This document shows, piece by piece, positions 1 to 12,430 of a stretch of 64,000 nt of DNA. The stretch spans positions 6,669,874 to 6,733,873 of the forward strand of contig NC_092014.1 of the NCBI RefSeq assembly GCF_042242105.1, read 5' to 3'. This DNA comes from Pempheris klunzingeri. Taxonomy: Eukaryota > Chordata > Actinopteri > Acropomatiformes > Pempheridae. The position numbers and the translations under genes were made by a program. Every line of letters starts with the position of its first letter. Position 1 is the stretch's first letter. The notes under the pieces are model-generated. The model ran no database searches, was not told where the DNA came from, and was given only the letters and a program-made list of their open reading frames with translations.

Positions 1-1428
1 TATGAAGAAAACTGCTGCCTTATTACACAAAGCTTCTCAGCTCTATTTTAATCAGGTATTTTTTTATATACAAGTTAAACGATCAGACTCAGGTCAGACA
101 GTGTCTGTAGTCCCTCTGAAGCTCTTTGCTGAGCTCGTTAAACTCAACACTGTACACAGAGGGACTGACCACAGGTCTGCAAATGGTACTTAGTGAGTTA
201 GATTAGTATAATCAGAGAGCTCAGTCTGAGCTGAATGCTTAAAGCTGGAATTTTATATTAATCACGATGAAAGCTACAGTATTTGTTAAAAGCTTATGCT
301 GGTCATAATATGCATTTAATAAATGATTGCTGTTACAGTGCTCAATGATGCTTGGTTCATTACAGGTCTGTGTGTGTGTGTGTGTGTGCGTGACAAGGCC
401 AAAGCTCAAGCTCACTGTTTCTGGAAATCTGGAGGTTTTAACAACATGAGGAAGTCCATTTTTGACGCCAGAAATCAGCAGTTAAGAGACCATCTCAGCT
501 CTCAGAAAGTCCACCTACGAGCTTATTGTAGAGATGCTGTTGTTTGAACATGTGCAGTTTTAAACAGAGCAAAACGCAGAACATTGGATTTGACATTGTT
601 TTGACTCAACAGATCATGATCTGATTTAGTATTCATCCTGGTGTTGTGGAGAAGGCTATTAGACTGTGCTGTGAGACGATAAAACATACAATTAATTGTT
701 TTCTCTTTTAAAAGAAATATTTTTTGACAACCAATAGACACTTAGAAGACGCATGAAGACAGAGAAAAAGAATACGACAAGATCCCTCCTTATTCCCTAC
801 CTGTGTAATAGCGTCTTCTGGCTGGCTTTTGTACTGAATAAATTATAACCTATCCAACCATGAAAGTAACCTTGTAAGTCTTTTAGATTACATGTGAGAA
901 CTCTTCCAGAGGCCAGCAAGAAGTTTTGTTGCTGCTGTCGGACCTGAGAGATACAGTACACTCTTCGCTGTAATCATGATAAATTAAGTAGACACGTAGG
1001 TGGGAAACAAGGAATATTCTCACCACTTTCCAGGCCACTAGTCACGCCATCTGAGCAGGAACGTCTGCTCCTTGAAAGACACTTCTGGCTCCAAAAAACC
1101 AACACAGCTTCCTGTTGAAAACGTCTAGCCTCCGATAACCATAGACGTCTATAGAGAACTGGAGTCAGCACTGGAGGCAGGGCTCCGTTCATTCCTATGA
1201 AAGTTAAAGCTAAGTTTGACTTTCCAGTTGTAAAAGTACCCAGATCTTCTGCATTCTCTCCTATAGAGAATGTGTACTAGTGTCTCGGGTCGTCAAGCCA
1301 GCTAGCCATACACTAATCTGAATGAGGATGAAATGATTTAATCATGCAGATCTTCTAGACTTTCTTCTGATGGTGAAACGAATCATCTTGCTGGGGTTGT
1401 GACTCTCAAAAAACTGTGTCAGCCAAAC
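1..1428. other. Intergenic DNA left of mmd2, no gene seen
   Basis: I see no exon with supporting splice sites or protein similarity. A short (GT)n tract lies near 366–390. Around 1130–1215 there is sequence resembling scattered teleost repeats ('ggcagggctccgttcattcc'), possibly a fragment of a small DNA element. Open frames here are short and show no recognisable family. Confidence 0.6.
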
Positions 1429-1787
1429 CATAGACTGTATATTAGAAATAGAAATAACCAACGTCACGTCACGCGTACGTTTGAGGGCCACAGTTTTGAA
1501 GCCTCAAGTTTGGCTTTACGGACGCCGCCATCTTGGTTTCACAGCTGCCGCCATCTTGGTTGTTTGAAACCAGAAGTGACATTAGTTTCACAAAGCGAGA
1601 CTGTGATTGGTTAGTCACAACCAAAAGCCCAAAAGCACTCCCTGCCTTCATTCATTCAAACTTTATTTTGCAACCAGCAGAGTCGCCCCCTGTTGTCCAT
1701 TAGAAAGAGTGTTGGTATAAGACACTTCTACACTGGCTTCACTTTACAGATTTGGAAGCCGCGTCCGCCTCTTTTATACAGTCACTG
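1429..1787 (-). mobile_element. Small inverted-repeat DNA element, copy 1 (MITE-like)
   Basis: The ends are imperfect inverted repeats: 'tagactgtatat' at the left and 'tatacagtca' at the right. The interior contains the tripled motif 'gccgccatcttgg' and, on the reverse strand, 'aacagggggcgact'. A second, opposite-oriented and diverged copy lies at about 16403–16862 inside radil intron 2. There is no coding capacity. The family is familiar from teleost genomes, but the name and superfamily cannot be fixed without a repeat library. Confidence 0.6.
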
Positions 1788-1826
1788 ATCCAAACCCAAC
1801 CGAGATGACCCTGATGACATCAGTAT

Positions 1827-1856
1827 GATGACATCATACATCAGTATGATGTCATC
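1827..1856. repeat. Perfect 13-bp inverted repeat (hairpin)
   Basis: Arms 'gatgacatcatac' and 'gtatgatgtcatc' are perfect reverse complements separated by 4 bases. A partial direct repeat of the same unit precedes them (1813–1826). It is a simple palindrome of TGATGACATCA-like units with no obvious gene association. Confidence 0.7.
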
Positions 1857-1964
1857 TGAGTTATTTTTATTTTTCCTTTATAATTGACAAAGACCCTCCA
1901 GAGCCACATTGCATTACTACACTGCTTTTAGTGACTAGGAAATTGACCTGGACACCCCCCATGT

Positions 1965-1965
1965 C

Positions 1966-1999
<34 letters not shown>

Positions 2000-2018
2000 A
2001 ATCATATTATTATTATAT
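1965..2018. repeat. (TCA)n microsatellite
   Basis: A run of about 12 TCA units decays into TAA/TTA units at its right end. Confidence 0.9.
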
Positions 2019-2214
2019 CATCAACCAGCCTCCAACTCCGCGCCTGCAGCTCCACCTGGAGGTAGAAAGGGGAACTGCAAGCTCGGGAACAAATCAGCAC
2101 AGCTCTACCCAGCCATGAATCAGTCCCTCAGAAAATGATGTGGCAGCCGTCAGTGATGAAAAACAACCCTCCTCATCGAGTCGTGATGAGGCGAACTGGC
2201 GGCTGAAGCTCCAG

Positions 2215-2300
2215 CAGAGAGAGAGACAGAAAGAGAGAGAGACAGGCAAACAGAGAGAGAGAGAGATTGGGAGAGAGAAAGAGAGGCAAACAGAGAGAGA

Positions 2301-2338
<38 letters not shown>
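2215..2338. repeat. (GA)n polypurine tract
   Basis: About 120 bases are almost purely purine on the + strand, (GA)n with scattered AAA and GGG interruptions, ending in an uninterrupted GA run. Arg/Glu-rich and Leu/Ser-rich reading frames through it are artefacts of the repeat. It lies directly left of the CpG-containing stretch proposed as the mmd2 first exon, so it may be promoter-proximal. It could form triplex (H-) DNA. Confidence 0.85.
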
Positions 2339-2339
<1 letters not shown>

Positions 2340-2340
<1 letters not shown>

Positions 2341-2646
2341 ACCAACATCAGCACCACCACCGTGCAGGAAAACGCGGCTGCCTCCTCAGAGACCATCCCC
2401 GACGCCCACACTTCCGGACTGGAGCCTCTGGAGGCAGCTGGGTCGGGCTGCGTCCGTGTCCCGGTGCTGCTTGAGATGGTGACAAGACGGTGAAAACGGC
2501 GGCGATGATCGTGTCGTTACATTAGAGCAGAGCTGATCAAACCGAGGCGGCTCTTCGCTCAGCACTCAGAGGGGATCCAGGCTTTGGCCACACTGTCTGT
2601 CTGCTGTCAACTGTTGCTTATTTCCACTGTAAATGAATCTTGTAAG
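2340..2646 (+). promoter_or_regulatory. mmd2: Candidate mmd2 promoter and first exon
   Basis: This stretch is richer in G+C and CpG than its surroundings. It ends in ATG AAT CTT GTA AG (2633–2646) followed by a good donor, GTAGGT. Spliced to the acceptor before 6151 this reads M-N-L-V-R-F-M-N-N-R, joining exactly in phase. MMD-family proteins have a short, variable N-terminus just before the same RFMNxR motif, and the joined protein would be 235 residues (human MMD, from memory, is 238). An in-frame TAA sits immediately before the ATG and the start context is weak. The real first exon could therefore be elsewhere, including left of the window. This is inference from phase and position only. 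Confidence 0.4.
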
Positions 2647-2750
2647 GTAGGTGAAATCATTGCATGACATATCACAACGCTGATGAGTTCATTTAGGATT
2701 AGAAACACATTTATCATGTTGCTGCCTGATAGTGGTTTTAATGATGGTGA

Positions 2751-2978
2751 TGAGGAGGAGGAGGAGGAGGAGGAGGATGGAAGGAAGGAAGGGTTTGTAA
2801 AAAACAAACAAAACATTTACATTTCATCCTATAACTGATGATGTAATGATCTTGTAGCCCAGGGTTTATTTCCCTGACTACGATTATTATCATTAACACA
2901 CACACATACCTGCCACCTCCCCCCTCCTCCTCCTCCTCCTCCTCCCCCTCCTCCTCCTCCTCTTCATCATCATCATCT
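2751..2978. repeat. (GAG)n and (CTC)n tracts in inverted orientation
   Basis: A GAG run at about 2751–2777 and a CTC run at about 2919–2978 are complementary and about 140 bp apart. They code for nothing; the acidic and serine/proline frames across them are repeat artefacts. Confidence 0.85.
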
Positions 2979-3099
2979 GGCTGTCTCTTCTGTCTTTCTG
3001 TGTGCACAGTCTTTCACAGAAGGCCACACAAACACATCCCCTCTTCTACTTTAATTTGGACTCACACATGGGGGTGGATGGGTTTCTCAGTAGGAACAG

Positions 3100-4210
3100 G
3101 CTAGGATTAATTATTTTCATTTGCAGTTTATGTGCTGATTGCTTTCTCGATTACTCCACTGTTTGGTCTGTAAAATCTCAGAAAACAGTACGTAATGTCC
3201 ATCAGGAGTTCGCAGAGCTCAGGGTGACATCTTTAAGTGCCTTGTTTTTCTAACCAAAGAGATTGATTTTACACACATCTTCATATCCGAGAAGCTGCAA
3301 CCGGCACATTTTTTTTTTTCTGATTTTGCTTGAAAAACAACCAAAACAATTAATCAATTATCAAAATTGCGTCAACTCTTACTGGCAAAACCATCTAAAC
3401 CCAAATGTTTCCTGTTCACCATGAGAAAAATCCCCTCCGCTTAGACATAGAATCCCTTCATGTGTGTAAAGTCTGGGTTAAATGTGTTGTCATGCCATAG
3501 ACTGAGGCTGCAGGCAAATTATGCTGTCCTGCATGAGTGCACAGCTGCCATATTTAACTGCTTTAAAAACACAAGATCATTCAGGAAGGTGGGAGCCGAT
3601 TGTGTTTATTATTTTGCTGAAAAATATGAAAATCCCTGCTTTGTTTGGGCGTCTCTCCTTTGTTTTCTTTATTCTCATCTTCACATTAGAGCTGACACAA
3701 CTGATTGACAGGAAATTAATCCTCATTTTGATAATTCGTTATTCATTCAAGCTTTTCAAGTGTGAAGATTTGCTGCTTGTCTGTGTCTCATATGATTTTA
3801 AATCATATCTCGGCCCTTGAAGTTTGGTCGCACCAAATATGGCGTTTGAAAACCTTCGTTTCTCAACACTTGAAGGCCATTTTTCACTTTTCCTCTTTGA
3901 AATTATATATAACAAACAATTACTGAATCAGTAATGAAAATAATAATCCTTTTTGCATACCTCCTACAACTACTACCACCTACAACTACTGAATATCTCA
4001 CTGTCAGGTTTAATCCCAATATATTTAATTTACAGTGATATAATAAATTCTAGTGATACAGACAAAGGGAAAAGCAGTAAATCCTTTCATTTGAGAAGAT
4101 GGAACCAGAGAATGTTGAGCATTTTTGCTTGCTAAACGACTTAAATGATTAATTTGTCAGCAAAATTGTTGCAGATTAATTTTCTGTCAATAAACTAATC
4201 AATTATTTAA
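3100..4210. mobile_element. Fragments of a small hAT-like element
   Basis: Several stretches ('gattaattattttcatt', 'tttggtctgtaaaatctcag', 'tcaataaactaatcaattat') resemble a very common teleost non-autonomous repeat whose ends read 'agggctgcaactaacgatta'. Fragments lie at about 3100–3260 and 3680–4210. Related pieces occur at 25380–25600, 30590–30690 and 39765–39960. The match is from memory of the family, without alignment, so the boundaries are approximate. Confidence 0.45.
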
Positions 4211-5297
4211 TTTGTTTTTACATTTTCTTTCCTTTTATAACTGTATGCCCCTGATACATTGATGCACAAAGAGCAGGACTTGCTTGACCATAAAACAAGC
4301 TGCTCATCATTAACTGGACTGAGTTTGTGGTCTTCATGGTTCAATAAGACATCTGAAGCAGAGAGCTCTCCTTCTGTCCATCCCGCTGTCATATGAGAAG
4401 AGTTATCATGATGTTTTCTGCAGCTCTGCTCCTCTCTGTCCAGTTAGTGTGTCTCTCTGCCTGGCCTCTGGCCTGGTAATTATCAGCCAGCTTGACAAAG
4501 TCATTAATGACCCAGCCAAGCCTGCTGGGTCTGGCACTGACACACACACATAGGCTCCATACACACAAACACACACACACCAAAGTCTGACAGCGTGAGA
4601 CCAGTGTTGGATACAGGACGAGGAGGCCTTTTTATTTGGGACAGGACGGTGTGTTTTTGGGCTGGGTCAGTCAGTATTAATAACCCTGAATGAGTGTCAC
4701 TCTAAAAACAGCTGCTGAAGGAGCAGGATGTCAGAACAAGAAAGGATGAGGCGTGTTTGTTAAGATCAGTTTTCCACGATTGTCATTATGTGAGGTGGAT
4801 TTTAAGCCTGTGGTCACTACTAGTTTTAACTCCTATATCTGTGTACATAGCGTTGGATCAAGAGTGTCATATATATAATTTACAAAGGTTTGAAACAGCT
4901 GATGTGTAGGAGGAAGTGCTGTTTCACACTGTTGCACAACAGCACAGTTTCATGGAATGAAATGAAATTCTGTAGGCAGCGTTTTATCTTTTCCCTTAGG
5001 AGATGGCACATAAATGCACAGCTTAATGGATATAATTATATATATGAGGATGATGCTGTTCGCTGAAGCAACTTAAGGTTTGAAAGAAGGAATCGATTGT
5101 CCCACACACTAAATCACATATACGAATTTTTTATTTGAGTGGAATTCCCTTTGATCGCTGCCTGTTTCTCATTTTGAGATTCTTAGAACAATGTGTGCGT
5201 GTGTGTGTGTGTGAGACAGAGACATCACTAAATCTAGGTCTCTTATGAAATCTGGCTCTGCAAGATGCAGCATAAAAACAGGGAGGGGTTGTGGTTT

Positions 5298-5382
5298 GTG
5301 TGTATTTGTGTCTGTGTGTGTGTGTGTTTGTGTCTGTGTGTGTGTGTTTGTGTGTGTGTATGTGTGTGTGTGTGTGTGTGTT
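5298..5382. repeat. (TG)n microsatellite
   Basis: A long imperfect TG run with TTTGTGTC interruptions. The Cys/Val and His/Thr open frames across it are artefacts. Confidence 0.9.
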
Positions 5383-6150
5383 ATGTGTGTCTGCATGGAT
5401 GTCTTTGTCCATTTGCCTTCCTGCATGTTAATTTAATCACTGAGAAGCAGAGAGACGAGACATGGTCGGGGAACAGGAGAGGGAGATGCAGGAGATGAGG
5501 AAAGAGAGATGAAAGAAACGAGGAGTTTTCTGGTGTGGTAAAAAAAAAAAAGACAATCCCTGCTCGGTGGTTTCCATGACAACAGTGACATCACTGAGGG
5601 AGCGCTACCTCCAGAGCTGCTCTGTGTTTGTTTGGGTTTCTGTGAGAAATGTTTGCGCTCAAAGGAGAAAGATTTGTGTTTACATATGTGTATGTGTGTG
5701 TGTGAATATGGAGGCATATCTGCACATGTGAATTGTTTATGAGGGAGATCATCAACACACCAAGCCTCTGGTTCAGTCGGTCCGTGGTTACCCACTGTTG
5801 CCAGGCAACAGCAGTCATGGCAACAAGTTGAAGCATGATCCAGCGTTGCTAAGCAAAAGGACAGGGTGGGGTGAAATTTTATGAGCACCACTGAGATCCA
5901 AATGGATACAAATATCGAAGATGTTCCACATGGTTTTAGGACGTGAAGAAGAAAAACAGTGAAAACGGAATAAAATCAAACCCTTAAATGCTGATTTTAA
6001 ATACGGAAATCAATATTGTTATTGTACATGGATTTCATTCTAATTTGTTTTATTTTCAGCTCTGCTAGTGCGTACAGCATTTGTCATTGTTGCATGGAGC
6101 CAAAACTAATGTCTCATCAACTCAAATGTGTTCATTTGTTATGATTCCAG

Positions 6151-6236
6151 GTTTATGAACAACCGTGTTCCTCCTAACAAGAGATACCAGCCCACAGAAT
6201 ATGAGCATGCTGCCAACTGTGCCACGCATGCGGTGA

Positions 6237-6288
<52 letters not shown>

Positions 6289-6804
6289 TACAGAAAGCGA
6301 TCATTAACCTCTCACAGATTAAATGACACATTCCGTGAAAACAGGGAAAAAAATCCAGTTACATAACAGATGAATGAGAGACACCTCCACTTTTTTTTTT
6401 TTTTAAACTACACCTACATCTTGCTTAGATTTCTGTTTCTCCTCCATGTTTGTCTGTTTGTCTATCTGTGTCTCATGTTTCTTTTTTGTTATGAATTCAT
6501 TTAGTTATGGATAATCCCCAGCCTGCTGGGCAGCTCGTTGTTGCACTTCCAGTCGGAGGACCAATGGGAGCAACTGTCGGCCTGGGTGTACGGGGCGGGG
6601 CTCAGCTCGCTCTTCATCATCTCCACCCTGTTCCACACTGTGGCCTGGAAGAAGAGCCACCTTCGGTATACACACTCAAATACACTCACGTACACATTTC
6701 AACACAGTATTTGGACTGGTTCGTAATACTGCAGATGATGAATATGGTTAAAGGATATAAGAGGACAGCATAGCCCCGTATCACTGCAGACACTGAGCAG
6801 CGTC

Positions 6805-6835
<31 letters not shown>

Positions 6836-7750
6836 ATATATATATTTATATGAACAGTCCTGATTTGTTTTTGCCATCTGAAACACACTGATGCTACATG
6901 TATAAACAGTGTCACTCAGTTGTCATGAGGCTCTTTGGTCTCTCCCTTCAGGTCTGTGGAGCACTGTTTCCACATGTGTGACAGGATGGTGATCTATTTC
7001 TTCATTGCTGCCTCCTACGCCCCGTGGTAAACAAACTAGCCTGCCGCGTGTGTATATATGTGTAGGGAGTGTTTATATACAGAAATTGTACTTAGTTGTT
7101 CCTGTTCACGCTTTGCCAGGCTGAACCTGCGGGAGCTGGGCCCCTGGGCATGCCACATGCGCTGGTTGGTGTGGGTCATGGCCTCTTTTGGAACCACCTA
7201 CGTCTTCTTCTTCCATGAGAGGTCAGTTCATATGCTCACACATTTACTTTTATCAGTGTTGGACTTTCCCTCTATTTGTTCATCTAATTCAATTTTCCTC
7301 CTGTGTGGCATAATGATCCCATATCAAAGGCCCACTTACTGGCTTTTTCTGAGCTTACAACTGCATCCTGTGATCTTCATCTGCAAATGGAGCTGTGTTA
7401 TGGCCCCAAGCTGGTCTAAGGGAAAAAGGAGTTCAGTATTTCAGTCTTTTATTGCCAGATATGGAAACTTCATGGAGGGTCCTGGCCAAAATGACAAATA
7501 CATCAATTTTGACAGACTTTATTAATCCCGCTAGGGGAAATACAAAAAGAAACATGAAACAGTACCTTAAAATAATTAATTATCTGACTGAAATCAAACA
7601 ACACAATCACAACAATTCTGACCTGAAGATGACAACAGACAAAGGGGCTATAGGCTAAGTCCTGACAAACTAGCTCACAATACCCAAATACTCTGGGTGT
7701 GAGCAGGAAACAAGAGTGGTCCAGGGTCCTATAGGTGCAGCTCCTCAGCC

Positions 7751-7815
<65 letters not shown>

Positions 7816-7865
7816 GTATATGTATGTATGTATTTACATATATACACACACATACAGGTAAATGA

Positions 7866-7960
<95 letters not shown>

Positions 7961-8826
7961 TATATATAGCACAGACAGGAAGTGGCACAATATCTCTGTT
8001 ATCTTTACATACATTCATTCAGTGCAACAGATAATCAAATGTGAAAACTGCATTGTGTAATACAGATAACTGTATTGTAACTGTATCTGTAATGTGGATT
8101 GGGGCGTTTGGCCAAATCCTTTTAAGAAGGTCAGTATCTGCACTGATACAGTTTAAGTGTGAAAGTGTGTGGTAGTCTTAACATTAACCATCATTTAAAA
8201 ACATGAAAGCTCAGTATTGAGAACTGTCCTACACAGAGCCTCACTTCTTATCTGTGAAGAGGAGGACAGAGAAAGGGAAAAGCAGCAGCATACCTCGACA
8301 ATGCTGACTATGGGACTGCTAAATAGGGTTCTTTTATGTGGCCGGGCTGTCAGAACGAGAGTTTCCTGGAAGAAAATTCAGAAAAAGCCAGTAACTGGAC
8401 AGTGGAGTTGATGTTAATTTGTAAAGAATAATCTCCCACTCTGAAATCTTCCCCTCTGCATCAGGTATAAGATCATGGAGTTGATCTGCTATACAGTGAT
8501 GGGCGTTTTCCCCGCCTTGGTCATCCTCTCAATGGTAAGACCTGCAGTCTTTAAGGTTTTGTCATTTCCTGGTAGTGACATCTTTATGACTTAAACCTAA
8601 TAAAACGTGTGCGTCTTTCCAGCCGGAGCAGTCAGGGTTATGTGAGCTGCTGGCGGGCGGAGCCTGCTACTGTCTAGGAATGGTCTTTTTCAAAAGTGAC
8701 GGCATCGTCCCATTCGCTCACGCCATTTGGCACCTGTTTGTCGCTATGGGAGCGGCCATCCACTACTACGCCATCTGGAAGTACCTCTATGCCCAGTCGG
8801 TCAATCAGGTCCAGACCTCCAGATGA
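6151..8826 (+). CDS. mmd2: Monocyte to macrophage differentiation-associated 2 (PAQR family)
   Basis: Six coding exons join in frame: 6151–6232, 6505–6665, 6952–7026, 7120–7221, 8465–8534 and 8623–8826 (stop TGA at 8824). The product is a seven-transmembrane progestin/adipoQ-receptor (PAQR10/11) protein. Visible family motifs, in order, are [82 protein letters not shown] and [20 protein letters not shown]. The H and D residues of the helix-rich core that define PAQR proteins are present. The [20 protein letters not shown] wording and the [12 protein letters not shown] motif favour MMD2 over MMD, and the radil neighbour supports this. MMD proteins are Golgi/endosomal and are reported to affect Ras signalling; that is family knowledge. 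The first few residues come from an upstream exon not securely placed (candidate 2633–2646). All splice sites are GT–AG. Confidence 0.93.
6241..6285. repeat. (CA)n microsatellite beside the mmd2 exon 2 donor
   Basis: About 20 CA units start only 8 bases after the exon ending at 6232, in 'GTGAATGCGCGCACAC', so the donor runs almost directly into the repeat. Confidence 0.9.
7509..7745 (-). mobile_element. Degraded non-LTR retrotransposon 3' tail
   Basis: The sequence 'tttattaatcccgctagggg' followed by about 200 bp ending in 'agtggtccagggtcctatag' resembles the 3' end of teleost LINE elements read on the minus strand. The related but opposite tail 'gggattaataaaggg' occurs at about 55820. It lies in mmd2 intron 5. 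The assignment is from memory of repeat consensus and the family name is left open. Confidence 0.45.
7753..7968. repeat. Compound (TG)n(TA)n and long (TA)n tract
   Basis: (TG)14 runs into (TA)13 at 7755–7809. After 58 bp of mixed sequence, about 50 uninterrupted TA units cover 7868–7956, with one AATA interruption before 7968. It lies in mmd2 intron 5. The Tyr/Ile frames through it are artefacts. Confidence 0.95.
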
Positions 8827-11800
8827 CATCAGCGCTGACCTCACAGGAAGTAGCTCCTGTATTTGAGCAACTTCAAGGGGATGATCGGAGCTGTGCCCCA
8901 ATTCAGGGGCTGCCTCCTTCTTGGATAAGACTGAGTAGCCTCACAGCGACTAATGGTGCATTCAGGCGATGCTCCTCAACTCGTAAAGTCAAACCAATCC
9001 ATATTCATCACCAGGAAGTTGCCCTCACCCTGCAGACAAAACTAAGAGTGCACAGCCATGCTATACAACTGGATAAAGAATCGGTGGGCAAACTCAGGAA
9101 GGTTCATGATAAGTGAGTTTACAGAGCCGATTGTGACTCATGACAACAAACTGTACTAAAGTAATGGTAATTGTATCTATATTTTCTCAGTTTATCTTCA
9201 ACATACTGTGATTATTATCATTTAAGGGCAGTTATCATGATTTAACAGTGGACTGTTGTGCGACTGATGATGACAACCTGACGCCACATACCTGGTAAAT
9301 GATTTGAGATGTTTCCTGACTTTATGAATTGATGAGGACATTTGAACGCACCATTAAGCAATTGCTCAGCATGCAATGGATTTTAGTATACTGTAGTGGA
9401 TACTGAAGATAATAATTGTTGTTTTTGCTAAATGAAGGCTGCATTTGGAGGAGACTTTGCATTGAAACAACCTAACTCTGGACTTCAAAGGAGGCAGCCC
9501 CATGAAATGGGACACAGCTTTTTCTTTTGCTTTTATTTTTACTAGTCCAGTTTAGTTCAATAGTAAGCAAACTTTAAGGAATTCTGGTTTCATTCCAATG
9601 TTCAGGGGTTAAATTATTATTCTCGGAGATTTCTCTCTATGTGGTGCATGTCCAGGTTCAGCGTTCAGAAGCTGAAATGAAGGCATTGTCTTATTGTCAA
9701 GAGGAAGGACAATGTTTACAGTTAGCTGACTTGACTATCATAATTATTTTAGGTCATTATTTACAGTATTATTATCATCGTTAACAGAAGGTGTTTGATC
9801 ATTTTTAGGAGGTTGCGACATCAGTAATTTACTATTCCAATTCAGAGCACTAGATAGTGTTATTACTGTTATTGTTACTACTGCTATTGTTATTAGTTGT
9901 GCTAACTACACTGTAGGACACTATATGGTCTAACGGTGGTTGCTTCAGTTAGTGATTTACTGTGATTTCCAAATCAAGCATGACTGTAGAATGATCTTAT
10001 TTTATGTTGAACATACAGATATTCATGGTTTTAGTCTTGGAGACTTTACCTGTGTGCTTCCACATTTAGCAGGCCCTACGCAGTAGATTATCAAGCATAA
10101 TTACTGAATTCTAATAGTTTACTGTTGTTGATTAGGTTTAGTAAGTGAAGATGTCATCAGTATGGTTTATACAGTATATATTTATCAATGACGTGCAGTA
10201 TATGTTGACTTCATCTATATTTTCTAATGATGTACTGATAGTGTCAGTTGATTATCTTCATCATCCTCACCCTAATGACCTAAGGACCCATTTGATAGAG
10301 TTTGTCAAAGCTACACAGTTGAACCTCAGAAGAGAAAACCACTGTCTGACTCAGCACTGCCAGAAGACTGACCTACTGCCGTAACTGATAGCACACTACT
10401 ACCATACACATCTCACACTTGAAAGGAAACTGAAGCTATAGTATTGTTGAACAATCTGGCCCAATATTAAGGCATCTCAGGTGTGTGTGTGTGCATATGC
10501 GTGTCTGGATGTATGCTTGTGTGTGTGTGTGTGTGTGTGTGTGTTGATATGTATCCTGTACTATCTGACTCCCATGAATCCAAAGCCTCTAATCGGCTGA
10601 GTCTATGTTTACACGTGAACGCATGTACCTTGAACACATAAAAAGTATATTTGAAATATGTCCGTACTTTTAGTGTTACGCTGTATGTGTTGGCACACGG
10701 TATATTGGACGAGCTTGTATAGTACAATAGATGTGGCTAGAGGACCAAAAGGTCATACTCATAGGTGTAAAAAGAATTTTTAAAACCTCTGCTCTTGTTC
10801 AACATCTTTTCACTGCTATCTGTCTCTCAGGATTTGGATCATTTGGGCTTAAAAGCCTGTGAAGCCACATTCAAGGACCACTAAAGCTGCTCCGGTTGTT
10901 CGGGCGCTGTCTGCAGCGACGAAAATGAACAAATAGCCGTGAAGCTGCTTTCTTTAATGCTGGCATGACTCCATACAGCTTCACTTGCTTACACACATCC
11001 TCAAGTGGGGAAGTAGACCCAATAGTTTTCTGCAAGATTTACAGAATGGTAATATTTATAAAATAAGCAAACAGAAGAAAGCTTTAAACCAGATAGAACA
11101 TACAACCACTTCAGATATTATAGGAGATGTATTTATAGATTATAATAAGGACCTAGAGAGCATACCATTGCTGTAAAATCTACAGAATTTAAATTTATAT
11201 TTGCATCAAAATACACTGTGATGTAAAGGCTTATGAGATGAATGTGCCAGATTTCCTTTCATTCAATTAAGTGCAGTAGTTCCAGAGAAACATTACTGGA
11301 TCCACACAAAAAGCAAATCACTTGATGGACAAACTTTACACTTTTTTTTAAAATATATCCTGCTAACTAGCAGACAAACAAAATGAAAACCAATCAAAGA
11401 GACGAGACTGACAGCGTCATCTTTTTGGCAGAGGTAACAAATAATCATATATTATTCAAGTGTTATAAAACAAATCTGCATGTTTTTAGTCGAGGATCAG
11501 TTGTGCAGTGTTCTCCTCTGCTGCCTAACTGCTCCTGAACACATCCTGGGGTCTCAAATGTACTTTCATCTCAAAACTTGCCAAAAAAAGAATTCATTCC
11601 TCAGTAACTAAACATTTCTGCAGTTACAACTTACCAACCAGCACATGAATGCATCCTTATACTGTAGGGTCCAAAAATAAAATCATCTAGTGACAAAAAT
11701 GCCAAAATTCAACCAAATATGCTCATTAATTTGTGAGACATCTCACTGACAAACACACCAGGATTAACAATATCCTCAAATTAAGTTCTTATCGTTGTTT

Positions 11801-12430
11801 ATTGTCATTGCTTTTAGTCATTAGTGGCTGGTTATTTAATATCACAGTGAACAGATTTATCATTACAGCAGATTGGGAATTGTCACTCTTGAAACTCTTC
11901 AGATGTATTCTCATATTTAAGAGTATTTGTACTCTTAAGTGTTTACTTGAGCCTCTGAGAAACACCAAATGATTGAGAGTTCACTGTTTGGAGTGCTCGG
12001 GGGTATTAAAGCCTATCATAGCCAGTATTTTGACTCGCTCCACATGCAGGTTTGGTGACAGCGAGATGAAATATCTGAGGATATGACGTGTGTCTGTCTT
12101 GTCTTTGTTATTATACGTATCTGTCTCATTCAAACATTCAGTGCCCACCTGACTTTGTATAGAGTTTTATAAACTCTCCATGAAGCCCTCATGGACCCTC
12201 TGTACATTGTTTATAGACGCTCTGTGATTGTGGAGCTGCTGACTCTGTTCTCAGTGCTGCTCGTGTTTTCTTTCTGGTCGTAAAAGACTGATATTATCTC
12301 ATATTGTTTCTCTCTCTAGTTTTCACATTGGTTTTTTGTGTCTGTGGTGCTTTTGTGCTGTGATAAGCCTATATGATGCCAACAATGCTTTTATCTTTTC
12401 TATTTCTCTTGTAATAAAAAAAGTTTTTTC
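8827..12430 (+). other. mmd2: Probable mmd2 3' UTR, no other gene seen
   Basis: From the mmd2 stop to the AATAAA at 12413 there are no exons with protein similarity, and the sequence is AT-rich and low in repeats. Only a short (GT)n tract (10516–10545) stands out. A 3.6-kb 3' UTR is plausible because the next downstream signal is the radil CpG-rich exon at about 13290. A shorter transcript ending at another signal (for example AATAAA near 11675) is equally possible. The unbroken unique sequence argues against a missed multi-exon gene. Confidence 0.5.
12413..12418 (+). terminator. mmd2: Candidate mmd2 polyadenylation signal
   Basis: A canonical AATAAA within 'ttgtaataaaaaaag', followed by T-rich sequence and preceding about 0.9 kb of spacer before the radil promoter. 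Confidence 0.5.

Noticed and set aside
2094-2493. 117- and 105-codon frames on opposite strands
   Set aside because: Both are driven by the (GA)n tract; the residues are Arg/Glu or Ser/Leu alternations with no domain.
5298-5382. CRISPR-like regular repeats
   Set aside because: Regular spacing comes from dinucleotide microsatellites in a vertebrate genome; there are no conserved repeats with unique spacers anywhere in the window.
5131-5498. Overlapping open frames rich in His/Thr, Cys/Val
   Set aside because: They are translations of a (TG)n/(CA)n microsatellite and have no start, splice or family support. The same holds for similar frames at 6122–6331, 7503–8034, 19869–20428, 26389–26883, 31588–31883 and 36462–36852.
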